Positions 8,875 through 17,769 of a stretch of DNA of 64,000 nucleotides are shown here, piece by piece; positions within the stretch are counted from its first letter, which is position 1; each line of letters opens with the position of its first letter. The stretch comes from an uncultured bacterium (GTDB lineage Bacteria > CSSED10-310 > CALFER01). Below the pieces are notes generated by a model. It saw nothing but the letters and a program-made list of their open reading frames with translations. It had not been told where the DNA came from and did no database searches. Location: positions 152,410 to 216,409 of the forward strand of contig CALFER010000102.1 of NCBI GenBank assembly GCA_937951895.1. Reading direction: 5' to 3'. Both the position numbers and the translations under genes were made by a program.

Positions 8875-9828
8875 TTAAGGGATCAAACCTTTGGTGGCTA
8901 CATATTGCGCAAAATTTTCGAGGTCGTCAACTGAACCAACGCTCAGACACTCCGCCTCCGGCACAATTCGTTTGATCATGTTCGTGAGCACTTTTCCGGC
9001 TCCGATTTCGATGAAACACTCAATCCCGTCAGCCCGCATCCTCCGAATCGACTCCTCCCAACGAACAGGCGCGGTGATCTGACGATACAAGGAGTCGATG
9101 ACCGTGGCTGGTGTTGGTTCGAGATAATCGGCATCGGCGTTATTGACGAGGGGGATGACGGGGGAGCGGATGTCGGATCGGTGAAGGATCCCGAGCATCG
9201 TTTCTGCCGCCGGTTTCATTAATGCACAGTGAAATGGTGCGCTAACGGGTAGCATGATCCCCTTTCGAGCACCTTTGCTTCTGGCGATCAGAATGGCTCG
9301 CTCGACCGCTTCCCTGTGTCCGGATAACACGACTTGTCCTGGACCATTGAAATTGGCTGCCTGGATGATCTGTCCTTGCCCCGCCTCTCGGCAGACGTCA
9401 TCTGCCAGACCATCCGCGAGTCCGATGATGGCGGCCATGGCGCCCACTCCTTGCGGTGTTGCGGATTGCATCGCTTTGCCGCGTTCATGGACGAGACTTA
9501 CTGCAGTGTCGATCGTCAGACTCTCGGCAAAACAAAGGGCTGAGTATTCCCCCAGACTGTGTCCGGCACATGCCGACACCGTAACAGGGGCGGTCTCTTT
9601 GATGGCGGCTGCGACAACGGCGGAAACCGTTAACAACGCAGGTTGTGTATTGGCCGTAAGGTTCAAGTCGGATTGTGGACCTTCAAAGCACAATTTTGAA
9701 ATCGAATATCCCAGAGAGGAATCGGCTCGGTCGAAAATATCTCGGGCACTCTCGAAACGATCCTTGAAGTCCTTTGCCATCCCCTCGTATTGGCTTCCCT
9801 GGCCGGGAAATACAAATGCTATTTTCAT
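8875..9828 (-). CDS. fabD: Malonyl-CoA:ACP S-malonyltransferase
   Basis: 317 residues, normal length. N-terminal VFPGQGSQYEGM (oxyanion loop) and GHSLGEYSAL (nucleophile Ser) are diagnostic, with a conserved His in APFHCALM. It transfers malonyl from CoA to ACP. It lies between plsX and acpP on the same strand, the common bacterial order, but fabH is absent from between plsX and fabD. Confidence 0.97.
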   Translation of the reverse strand: MKIAFVFPGQGSQYEGMAKDFKDRFESARDIFDRADSSLGYSISKLCFEGPQSDLNLTANTQPALLTVSAVVAAAIKETAPVTVSACAGHSLGEYSALCFAESLTIDTAVSLVHERGKAMQSATPQGVGAMAAIIGLADGLADDVCREAGQGQIIQAANFNGPGQVVLSGHREAVERAILIARSKGARKGIMLPVSAPFHCALMKPAAETMLGILHRSDIRSPVIPLVNNADADYLEPTPATVIDSLYRQITAPVRWEESIRRMRADGIECFIEIGAGKVLTNMIKRIVPEAECLSVGSVDDLENFAQYVATKGLIP

Positions 9829-9845
9829 GGAAGATATCCTCGCGT

Positions 9846-10835
9846 CTACAACGCCGGGTTACTTGGGAGATCCAGTTGAGCAAGATCGCGATCGATCTTA
9901 TTCCAAAGGGATTGCCGGAAGCAATCATATGCAACATGGCAAGCCCGTTCGATCTCATCTGCCCCCGCATTGCCATGACAGACCACTGCCGTTCCCCTGA
10001 TCCCGACTAACGGCGCTCCACCATAGCTTCGTTTCTGTAAAATCCCCGAGATTGAACCGTCATGCGTCGATCGCTGCAGACAATGCATGCAGAAATCGAT
10101 CAGGCCTTCTGAGGATTTCAGAAGAATGTTGCCGGTACATCCATCTGTGACAATGACATCCACGGCTCCGTCCCAGATCTGCTGCCCCTCGATGTTCCCT
10201 GCAAAACAGTATGTTTCGGATCGTGTCGCGACGGCTTGCATGAGCTGGTAGGTTTGCTTGAGCCGACTGCTGCCCTTCGAACTCTCCGATCCGATATTCA
10301 GCAGACCTATGCGCGGGACTTCGATTCCCAGCAACTCTCGAGCCATTACCGAACCCATGAATCCGAAGATCATCAGATCGCGAGAGGTTGCGGATAAAGC
10401 TGCTCCCGAGTCGATCAGGATACAACGACGGCCATCGCGTGCAGGAATGACCTGACATAATGCCGAGCGTCGGATTCCTGTGAGCATCCCACAGGTATGT
10501 CTGGCGGCTAGAACCGTCGCTCCGGTGTGTCCCGCACTGACGACAGCATCGGAACGGCCTTCATGCAGGTCATGGAATGCGAGTAAAATTGAGGCATTCG
10601 GTTTGGATTCGATGCCGATGGCGGCATCTTCAGACATAAGCACCTTCGATGTCGTGTGCACGATCCTGCAGTTCATGTCCCGGATATCATGTACAGAAAA
10701 AAAACGTTCGATAGCCTGCGTGTCTCCCACGAACACTACCGATGCACCTGTCTCACAGGCAAAACGATAACCTGCAAGACAGGAAACCTCGATCCCCCGT
10801 TCGGATCCGAGCGTATCGATTACGATTGTGAACAA
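9846..10835 (-). CDS. plsX: Phosphate acyltransferase PlsX (divergent)
   Basis: 329 residues. The fold and several motifs match PlsX: SAGHTGATV, LLNIGSESSKG, FAGNIEG, VIVTDGCTGNILLK and YGGAPLVGIRG. The family makes acyl-phosphate from acyl-ACP as the first step of phosphatidic-acid synthesis, at the membrane surface. The usual N-terminal DAMGGD is DTLGSERG here, and the usual DVGAN is DSGAAL, so key loops are altered. The start is a TTG at 10835, with GGGA upstream; it aligns with the N-terminus of the family. The position between rpmF and fabD supports the identity. Confidence 0.88.
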   Translation of the reverse strand: MFTIVIDTLGSERGIEVSCLAGYRFACETGASVVFVGDTQAIERFFSVHDIRDMNCRIVHTTSKVLMSEDAAIGIESKPNASILLAFHDLHEGRSDAVVSAGHTGATVLAARHTCGMLTGIRRSALCQVIPARDGRRCILIDSGAALSATSRDLMIFGFMGSVMARELLGIEVPRIGLLNIGSESSKGSSRLKQTYQLMQAVATRSETYCFAGNIEGQQIWDGAVDVIVTDGCTGNILLKSSEGLIDFCMHCLQRSTHDGSISGILQKRSYGGAPLVGIRGTAVVCHGNAGADEIERACHVAYDCFRQSLWNKIDRDLAQLDLPSNPAL

Positions 10836-10867
10836 CGGTTTCCCATCAACAAATCGTTGCCGGTTGG

Positions 10868-11050
10868 CTATTTCTCTTCAATCTTTAAAATCTGCTTCTG
10901 TCCATAGAAGCCACAGTTTCGGCACACATGATGCGGAAGCTTCGGTTGCTGGCAGTTGCTGCATGTCGCAATCCCTTTGGCGACATAATGCTTGTTTGCG
11001 CTACGGGTTCGCTTCCGTGTGCTTGTCAAACGTCTCTTGGGTACCGGCAT
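10868..11050 (-). CDS. rpmF: 50S ribosomal protein L32
   Basis: 60 residues. N-terminal VPKRRLTSTRKRTRSANK and two zinc-ligand pairs, CSNC and CRNC, mark the zinc-binding form of L32. It lies 9 nt downstream of the yceD-like gene and 32 nt upstream of plsX, the classic yceD-rpmF-plsX order. Confidence 0.97.
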   Translation of the reverse strand: MPVPKRRLTSTRKRTRSANKHYVAKGIATCSNCQQPKLPHHVCRNCGFYGQKQILKIEEK

Positions 11051-11059
11051 GGTCTTTCC

Positions 11060-11578
11060 TCACTTGTTCTCGAACAACTGTTTCAGTTTCAACAGTCGAG
11101 GGTCAATCGGGGTTGAGCTGCACGTGCAAGGTCCATCATTCAGGTTCTTGCCGCATTGCTGGCACAAGCCCCGGCATTCATCACTGCAGACCATTTTCAG
11201 GGGGATCTGCAGAATCAATTGTTCACGTAAAATGGCAGTCAGGTCGATGATGTCCGTCACCTGTTCACAATCCACCTGATCGACCAGCGATCGATCATTC
11301 TCTTCATCCTCGTCCGGAAGCGTTCTCGTCAGAAGCAGTTTGAAACTGTTGGATAGTCTCAGACGAAAGGGATTCAGACATCGCGCACATTGCGTTTCAA
11401 TTTCGGACTCGAACACTCCATCCAGCATGATTCCCGCACTGAAAGGATTCAGAGAGCCCTTGAATGTGATGTCAGACGAGATGCGGACATCGAGATCCGA
11501 TTGGTCGATTTCAGCGATCGGGATGCTGCAATCGATCTGCAGACCCTCCGGGAGAATGGTGTCGATCCTGATCTTCAT
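11060..11578 (-). CDS. YceD/DUF177-family protein
   Basis: 172 residues from the ATG at 11578, chosen because GAGGAG precedes it by 5 nt; an upstream in-frame codon at 11620 lacks this. The family signature CARCLNPFRL is present, together with later cysteine pairs (CSDECRGLCQQCG and CTCSS) typical of long DUF177 members. The family is linked to 23S rRNA or 50S biogenesis through its fixed location upstream of rpmF. It is the first gene of the run down to acpP, and a strong promoter candidate lies at 11630-11658. Confidence 0.88.
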   Translation of the reverse strand: MKIRIDTILPEGLQIDCSIPIAEIDQSDLDVRISSDITFKGSLNPFSAGIMLDGVFESEIETQCARCLNPFRLRLSNSFKLLLTRTLPDEDEENDRSLVDQVDCEQVTDIIDLTAILREQLILQIPLKMVCSDECRGLCQQCGKNLNDGPCTCSSTPIDPRLLKLKQLFENK

Positions 11579-11629
11579 GGGACTCCTCAATACGTCAGAT
11601 TGATTCGAGCGACGAATCAAAACTTCATA

Positions 11630-11658
11630 ACCTTAGTGATGTGTGCCGGCTGTGTCAA
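11630..11658 (-). promoter_or_regulatory. Sigma70-type promoter for yceD-rpmF-plsX-fabD-acpP
   Basis: On the minus strand a perfect -35 TTGACA is followed after 17 nt by TAAGGT as a weaker -10. It lies about 50 nt upstream of the yceD start. Confidence 0.55.
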
Positions 11659-11684
11659 GAGATCGTCGGGGTGAGGATTCAATT

Positions 11685-11711
11685 TTGAATTTCCTCGGAT
11701 CCTGTTACAAT
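11685..11711 (+). promoter_or_regulatory. Possible promoter for fabG
   Basis: TTGAAT and TACAAT are separated by 15 nt, slightly short of the ideal 17, about 45 nt upstream of the fabG start. It is divergent from the yceD promoter. Confidence 0.35.
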
Positions 11712-11754
11712 CAGACCTGTCCCAAGACCGCCCGGGAGAAAAAGGAGACTATCA

Positions 11755-12495
11755 ATGAGGTTCACTGGAAAGACTGCAGTCGTCACGGGAGGAGCGCGCG
11801 GCATCGGATACGAGATCGTTCGGCAGCTGTTCCTCGAGGATGCTAGTGTCGTCATCGTTGATCTCGATCAGCAGAACATCGATGCCGCAATCCGGCACCT
11901 CGCCCCGGATTCCTCCCCCAATCTCATCGGAATTCCGGCAGATGTTTCAAATCCTGAATCAGTCTCGTGCCTGTTTTCTAAAATCAAGGAATCGTGTCAG
12001 GGGCTCGACTTTCTGATCAACAATGCCGGTATCACCCGCGACAATCTCTTCATGCGAATGAAACTCGATCAATGGCAGCAGGTGATCGATGTCAATCTGA
12101 CCGGTTCATATCTGTGTGCGCGCGAAGCATTCGGCCTGCTGAAAAAATCTGCATCGCCCAGAATTGTCAACCTTTCGAGTGTTGCTGCGCGCGGAAACCC
12201 CGGTCAGGCGAACTATGCGGCGTCCAAAGCCGGCATCATCGGATTGACTCGATCGCTGGCACTCGAATTGGCCCGCTACAATATCACGGTGAACGCGATC
12301 GCTCCGGGTTTCATCGAAACCGAGATGACCAGGGCCATCCCTGAAGAAGCCAGGGCAGGCTGGATCGGCAAGATTCCGATGCAGCGTGCCGGAAGTGTAC
12401 AGGATGTCGCGAGTGCGATTCTGTTCCTGCTGTCATCGGAGGCTTCTTACATCACCGGACAGGTGCTGGGTGTGGATGGCGGACTGAGTGTCTGA
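11755..12495 (+). CDS. fabG: 3-oxoacyl-ACP reductase
   Basis: 246 residues, classical short-chain dehydrogenase. The TGGARGIG nucleotide-binding motif is at the N-terminus, then NNAGIT, and the YxxxK catalytic pair is Tyr154/Lys158. The C-terminus has GQVLGVDGG as in FabG. It reduces beta-ketoacyl-ACP with NADPH. AAAGGAG precedes the ATG. It is transcribed divergently from the plsX-fabD-acpP run, rather than lying between fabD and acpP as in many bacteria. It is followed closely by the GlnD-like gene. Confidence 0.93.
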   Translation: MRFTGKTAVVTGGARGIGYEIVRQLFLEDASVVIVDLDQQNIDAAIRHLAPDSSPNLIGIPADVSNPESVSCLFSKIKESCQGLDFLINNAGITRDNLFMRMKLDQWQQVIDVNLTGSYLCAREAFGLLKKSASPRIVNLSSVAARGNPGQANYAASKAGIIGLTRSLALELARYNITVNAIAPGFIETEMTRAIPEEARAGWIGKIPMQRAGSVQDVASAILFLLSSEASYITGQVLGVDGGLSV

Positions 12496-12512
12496 TAATA
12501 GCGGAGTTGCAC

Positions 12513-15512
12513 ATGCTGGACTCTTTTGATGACCTTGCCGGGCGACTGAAGATACTCTCCAACCATCATCAGAAGTATCTGCTGATCGCAGAGAGGCACA
12601 TGCATGTGCTGCGGCAGCGGCTTGAGCAGAAAGGAAAATCCGGACGTGTCCATCTGTTGAGACCCGCTCAGAATTTTCTCAATGAAATGAACATCATCAT
12701 GCAGGTTTCTGATGATGATGGAGAAGCACGGACGTTTCTGGGTACCTACGTCAGCCTTCAAACGCTTCACCTGCATTTTTTCAACATCGATCGTCTGAGA
12801 AGAGAGACATCCAACTATCAGAATCGCAATCAGATTTTCGGGCAGATGCTCATCAAGTTGAGATTCTCCCTGAGAGATCTGATTTCTTCATATCTCGCCT
12901 GCCTGATAGGGTTGTTTTCTCCCGGAGCCTCCGACTCACCCGGTATCGCCATCTGCAACATGGGCATGATTCTCGATCAGGATGATCTGGATGTCGGAAT
13001 CTTCATCGATGAATCGATTGACCGCAATCTGTGGAACAGAATCATTGGCCAGGCAAGCACTGAAATGCTGAAATATTGTCGAAAGATGCATTTCTATCTC
13101 GCTGAACGCGTCTCGGAAGGCACCTATCTCACGACGCTGGACGATGTCAAAAAGTATCTCGACCGCAGCGTCTCCAATTTTGTCGTCATCTCGGAACTTC
13201 TCCTGACGGAACTGCTGACCGGCGATCAGGTTCTGAAATCCCGGATCAACGCCGAAATTATTGACTCGTTCTATCTGGATGTCGGATTGCGCCGTTTCCA
13301 TGAAGGATATCTCCGGGGAATGCTCGGCGAAGTCAATGAGAATCTTGATGCGGATATCTTCAGTTTATCAATCACTCCCAAAACGCATGGTCTCAGATTG
13401 ATCCACAGCCTCGTCAACATGCTCAAGACGATATACGGCATCCGTGCACATGGGTCACGTGACTCTCTCGATATCCTCATCGCAAAAGATCCTGCACTGG
13501 CACCCATGTTCTTCCAGTTGAAAGGTATCTTCAATTTTATCGAGATGTTCTTCTATGTATACCAACTCATTGTTTCCGTCGATGAGGAACTCGATATGAG
13601 TGACTCACTGCACATGGCGAATCTCGATCAGGTCGCGATCGTCATGGGTTTCCCGGCTCTCGGTCTGGTCCGCCCCGCCATGCGACTGTTGACACATTAC
13701 TATGAAACACTGGACCAGCTGCATGCCATCGCACGCCAGATCGTCGGGAAGGTCAACGAGCATCTCAAGGCATTCACGGTCATTCGTCAGATCATAGAGG
13801 GGAAGTATCCGGAGGATTATGCGGTCCGGTGGCACAAGAACAAAGCGATCAATATTCTGAGAATCTTCAAGATTTATCGCGGAATGATCTACTGGGATGA
13901 TGTCCTCGAAATGCTGTCGGAGAATGACGGCATGCTTCTGAAGGAGTTGATCCGGAGCATCCAGACACTCAGGCGACCGATGCGCCTGAGGACATTTGAA
14001 CGATTACTGAAGCTCCTGGTTCTGGACATGGACTCCATGATCATTTCTGGGGTTCTGTTCGATCGCTATATCCGCCAGCCGGATCAACGTGTCTATGTCG
14101 ACTTCTTCCAGACCTGGCTGAACCGGAAACTCAATTCCAAAATGGTGTATCTGGGTTCGTTTGTCTCGTTGATCCGCACCCACGCTTCCTATCTCACCCG
14201 GTATCTCCTCTCGCTGGATTTCGAACGAACGATCGAACTGATACGGATCGTCGAGCAAAACTGGAAGTCGATCCCTTGTCCGCAACATTTGAAAACGAAA
14301 TTCCTGGTTCTCTGTAAACTCCTCGCTTTTTCGTCCAACAACTACCGTCGACTCTATGCCAAGGTCGCGCAATCGCGTCCGGAAATCGTGTATCACATTG
14401 ACGATATCCCGTTTCTCAATGGCCTTGCCATTCAGTTATGGACGGAGCTGTCCGATGCGACTCAGTCATCCGAACTCAAGCAAAAACTGGCAACCTATTA
14501 TACCTACAGTTTTTGCCGATGCGGCCTCATCGCGATCTCGAAATCCGGAGAAATCCGGGCTCTCTATGAGGAGTATCACGCGTTCTTCAGGCGCTACTTC
14601 AGACGATTGTTCCGAGCGTCGCTCTGGAGCATCGACGAACAGGGAAAATTTCCATTCGACTATAGTCGTGTCGATGAAGATGACCAGCCACTGGGGATAT
14701 TTTGTACCGGCGGGTACGCTCGGGAAGAGGCCTTTGAAAACGATATCGATCTGTTCGTACTGAGCACGGATGATTCACCCGAGTTTCTGCGCTATGCAAC
14801 AGCGGTGATCAATGACATCAACCGGGAACTGATCCAACAGGGTATTCTGCCTCATCATCGATTCGGTGAACTGGTCGGCTCATACGTGATCACATTTGAA
14901 ACACTCGAAAACCTGTTGAATACACCGGATTCGCTCAGATTCATCGATTTTTCACAACTCCTGGGCTCCCGTCTGTTATGTGGGAACCGCTCAACGGACA
15001 CCGCAGTCTGTCGATTGCTCGAAAACAACCTCTTCAGTAATCCCACGCCCTTCATTACGGATATGTTCGGGGAAATTACAGGACGCCGGGATGAGTTGGA
15101 CCAGAAGACAGGGGAACGCGTCAATCTGAAAGAAGATTCCGGCGCTCTGAGAGACATTCAACTTGCAGTTGACACAGTGAAAGCTCGTGTCGCTATCCGT
15201 CAACCCATCATGTGGAAAGCATTCGATGAACTTCGTGATCGACTTCCGATCCTGCAATCTGAGATCAATGCATTGCAACGTGCGTATCAGTTCATGCGCA
15301 GTTTTCGCGATTCCAACGCACTGTCACTGGCTGCCGGTGACGAAATGACAACCGATCGCCTTCATCCCATCGCCCGGAGAATGGGGATCGATCAACCTGG
15401 AAAGGATCAGCCGGAAGAGGGTGATGTGGTGAAACTGATGAGTTCATATCGATATCATCGTCACCGATCGCGTGCTGCAATCCGACGAATCCGCGAGTTT
15501 CTTCAAGGCTGA
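12513..15512 (+). CDS. Large protein with C-terminal GlnD-like nucleotidyltransferase domain
   Basis: 999 residues. The ATG at 12513 is preferred because GCGGAG lies 6 nt upstream; a TTG at 12507 abuts that site. Residues 1 to about 690 are helix-rich and match nothing I recognise. Residues about 705-999 resemble the nucleotidyltransferase part of GlnD/DUF294: GGYAREEAFENDIDLF (733-748) carries the GG motif and the metal-binding DxD (Asp744, Asp746), then LKEDSGALRDIQ (about 871-882) parallels the GlnD KEGPGGLRDIQ element, followed by a helical segment similar to the post-catalytic GlnD region. The HD and ACT domains of true GlnD are absent. An active nucleotidyltransferase acting on a protein or nucleotide is plausible; the substrate is unknown. 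The following small gene overlaps or abuts its end. Confidence 0.7.
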   Translation: MLDSFDDLAGRLKILSNHHQKYLLIAERHMHVLRQRLEQKGKSGRVHLLRPAQNFLNEMNIIMQVSDDDGEARTFLGTYVSLQTLHLHFFNIDRLRRETSNYQNRNQIFGQMLIKLRFSLRDLISSYLACLIGLFSPGASDSPGIAICNMGMILDQDDLDVGIFIDESIDRNLWNRIIGQASTEMLKYCRKMHFYLAERVSEGTYLTTLDDVKKYLDRSVSNFVVISELLLTELLTGDQVLKSRINAEIIDSFYLDVGLRRFHEGYLRGMLGEVNENLDADIFSLSITPKTHGLRLIHSLVNMLKTIYGIRAHGSRDSLDILIAKDPALAPMFFQLKGIFNFIEMFFYVYQLIVSVDEELDMSDSLHMANLDQVAIVMGFPALGLVRPAMRLLTHYYETLDQLHAIARQIVGKVNEHLKAFTVIRQIIEGKYPEDYAVRWHKNKAINILRIFKIYRGMIYWDDVLEMLSENDGMLLKELIRSIQTLRRPMRLRTFERLLKLLVLDMDSMIISGVLFDRYIRQPDQRVYVDFFQTWLNRKLNSKMVYLGSFVSLIRTHASYLTRYLLSLDFERTIELIRIVEQNWKSIPCPQHLKTKFLVLCKLLAFSSNNYRRLYAKVAQSRPEIVYHIDDIPFLNGLAIQLWTELSDATQSSELKQKLATYYTYSFCRCGLIAISKSGEIRALYEEYHAFFRRYFRRLFRASLWSIDEQGKFPFDYSRVDEDDQPLGIFCTGGYAREEAFENDIDLFVLSTDDSPEFLRYATAVINDINRELIQQGILPHHRFGELVGSYVITFETLENLLNTPDSLRFIDFSQLLGSRLLCGNRSTDTAVCRLLENNLFSNPTPFITDMFGEITGRRDELDQKTGERVNLKEDSGALRDIQLAVDTVKARVAIRQPIMWKAFDELRDRLPILQSEINALQRAYQFMRSFRDSNALSLAAGDEMTTDRLHPIARRMGIDQPGKDQPEEGDVVKLMSSYRYHRHRSRAAIRRIREFLQG

Positions 15513-15522
15513 GGAGCAATCG

Positions 15523-15849
15523 ATGCAGATGGAGTCGTGCCGACGATTCATGGCGGTATTGATCGAACTCGAAACAGAGTTCGGATTGGATTACATCGTC
15601 TATGCGATCAAAAAGATCATCGACAGGCAGATGCTCTTCATCGAACTCCCTCCCGTTTCAGACGGTTTTTTCCCGATTCTGAAGGTGCTCGATCTGATCT
15701 TGACCGAACTGGAGCACGAACTGTATCGCTCGGCATCCGATCGCAGTGCAAACGAGATGGAACAAGCCGTCACAATGATTCTCCAGTGTGCGGTTTCGTA
15801 TCTCCGAACCCGGCCGCATCAACACCCTGCCGACACCAAGAGCTGTTGA
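15523..15849 (+). CDS. Small uncharacterised protein
   Basis: 108 residues from the ATG at 15523, which has GAGGAG 6 nt upstream and lies 10 nt after the stop of the GlnD-like gene. The sequence is mostly amphipathic helix, with no signal peptide, no cysteine motif and no recognised domain. Tight spacing and a good ribosome binding site make it a likely real gene and possible partner of the preceding nucleotidyltransferase-like protein. An overlapping frame that extends the next gene upstream lacks such support. Confidence 0.6.
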   Translation: MQMESCRRFMAVLIELETEFGLDYIVYAIKKIIDRQMLFIELPPVSDGFFPILKVLDLILTELEHELYRSASDRSANEMEQAVTMILQCAVSYLRTRPHQHPADTKSC

Positions 15850-15920
15850 CCCAACAGGCTGGATTTGCTATCGTTGCGCTGTTCCGGTCGTACGATATTG
15901 TTGTTTTCCGGAAGGTCATC

Positions 15921-17768
15921 ATGCGCTTTGGTCTGATCTCACGGGTAAAATACATTCTCGAAGGGCTTCGATTGACTGTTTACCTGCTGCTTTTGATCAG
16001 CGGGACCAGTCATGCCGCTTCATTCTCCTGGAGTGATCGATCGCTGGGACTCCGAGATCTCGATTTTATCTCGATCTCCACCGCTGCGAAACCGGATGTC
16101 GCCATGTATGCGGCGACACCGCGGCATGCCTATATGAGCAGAGATGGAGCGCAAACATGGACTCTGGTTTTCACCCTTGATGTGCCCAGCCGTGGTGCGA
16201 TTGTCGACGAGAATCCCCGATCGACTCCTGAAGAGCAGTTCTCGCGGCGTGATTATGACGAGGATGATCTGCGACGACGCGGCATCGTGCTCGATGATGA
16301 GAATTTCGACGATATCGACGACGCGGAACTGTTCCGGCGACTCAAAGACGAGAACCTGATTGAGGATCCTGAGGATACGATCAGAAATCCCGCTTCAGAG
16401 ACAACTTTTCCGAATCCAGACAATCGTGACAGGGAGATGGAACGGATCGTGGCCGTTGCTGCGAACCCGGACTACTCCGATCGCGTGCTCATTCTCACCA
16501 GCCAGGCGATCCATCTGTCTCGCAATGGCGGTCAGTTCTGGACAAAGCTTGCGATCAATCGTACCGATATTCATGCAGTTGCTTTCGACACGAACCGTGA
16601 TGCAATTCTGTTTGCTACGTCGGATGGACTGTATCAATCCGACTATTCCGGTGGAGGATTCCGGCAGACATCGTTCTCAATTGCCGCCCCATATACACTG
16701 GTGAAGCGATCGGCTGCCCGGTCGAACAATCTGATTGCTATCTCTGATCGAATGATTCAACTGGTTATTCCTGACGGATCTGTCACCCGGATCGAACTCC
16801 CCACCGAGTTTATCTCCATTCCCCTGCTGGACGCTGATTGGATCGACGATCACTCTCTTGTGGCAGTTTCGGAGCGAAACATCGCGATATACACGGATTC
16901 GGCTGATTGGCAACTGAATCCTGTTCTCTCTCTCAGAGGCGCGACGCTTCGTGATCTTGTCGAATGGAATGATCGACTCCTTCTCGCAAGTGATCGCGGT
17001 GTGTTCGGCGTTGGATTGGGATTGACGGAAACCTCCACATTCAACGAGGGATTGCTGGATCTCGACGTGCGTGCGGTTGAATCGATACGGATCGGTGAAC
17101 GCTCCATTGCGATTGCTGCCACCGGATCGGGTATCTTTCTGGGCGGGGAAGGACTTGAAAAGCGTGAACTAGCCGGCGGGGTCGTGACTGATACGGTTTC
17201 CGGATTACCGTCGCTGGAAGAGGTCATCAGTGCGGCGAATCGTTATCATGAGCAGCGACCCGAGTATATCTCATCACTGATGACCGGAGTGAAGTCGCAG
17301 GTTTGGTTGCCGGAAGTGACCGTTTCGATCGATGGGGGAGACTCGGACAGTACCGATTACAGTCGGGCAAGAAGTATTTCCACTTCGGGTTCCATCATTA
17401 CAATCGGGCCGGATGATGAATCATACGGCACAGATTCCAGACACCGGATCAACAGCGAACTCAAATTGAGCTGGTTCCCGGGTAATATGAAAATCGCGAG
17501 GGATGGAATGGCATGTCAGCGGGCACGGAAAACTCTCATGCAGAAGCAATACAAACTCATGCATCGCGTGACTCGACTTTACGTCTCTCTGACCGAAAAA
17601 TTACTCGAAGGCAACCGTCCGGTTTCGTCCCGGGCGGATGCCTTGCTGGAAATCCAGAGACGGATTGAGGTGGAACGCCTGCTGGCCGAATTGGATGGAT
17701 TGACGGGGATGTTTGTTTCCACTTCGTTCCGGAATGAACGTGAAACGAAGTTCTCGGAAGGAGATTGA
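15921..17768 (+). CDS. Secreted BNR/Ycf48-like beta-propeller protein with novel C-terminal domain
   Basis: 615 residues from the ATG at 15921, the first start that gives a signal peptide (YLLLLISGTSHAAS). Residues about 40-420 contain repeated Asp-box-like units (SRDGAQTWT, SRNGGQFWT) and short propeller strands such as LFATSDGLY, indicating a sortilin/Ycf48-type propeller. An acidic insertion lies near residues 95-160. The last about 150 residues (LPEVTVSIDGGDSD, then IGPDDES and a helical LAELDGLTG tail) are shared with the next gene's product. It is probably periplasmic or surface-located. The role is unknown; pairing with the neighbour suggests one system. Confidence 0.75.
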   Translation: MRFGLISRVKYILEGLRLTVYLLLLISGTSHAASFSWSDRSLGLRDLDFISISTAAKPDVAMYAATPRHAYMSRDGAQTWTLVFTLDVPSRGAIVDENPRSTPEEQFSRRDYDEDDLRRRGIVLDDENFDDIDDAELFRRLKDENLIEDPEDTIRNPASETTFPNPDNRDREMERIVAVAANPDYSDRVLILTSQAIHLSRNGGQFWTKLAINRTDIHAVAFDTNRDAILFATSDGLYQSDYSGGGFRQTSFSIAAPYTLVKRSAARSNNLIAISDRMIQLVIPDGSVTRIELPTEFISIPLLDADWIDDHSLVAVSERNIAIYTDSADWQLNPVLSLRGATLRDLVEWNDRLLLASDRGVFGVGLGLTETSTFNEGLLDLDVRAVESIRIGERSIAIAATGSGIFLGGEGLEKRELAGGVVTDTVSGLPSLEEVISAANRYHEQRPEYISSLMTGVKSQVWLPEVTVSIDGGDSDSTDYSRARSISTSGSIITIGPDDESYGTDSRHRINSELKLSWFPGNMKIARDGMACQRARKTLMQKQYKLMHRVTRLYVSLTEKLLEGNRPVSSRADALLEIQRRIEVERLLAELDGLTGMFVSTSFRNERETKFSEGD

Positions 17769-17769
17769 T

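Noticed and set aside
15537..15920. Upstream extension of the propeller protein by 128 codons
   Set aside because: The extension is Arg-rich shadow sequence overlapping a better-supported small gene; the ATG at 15921 gives a signal peptide.
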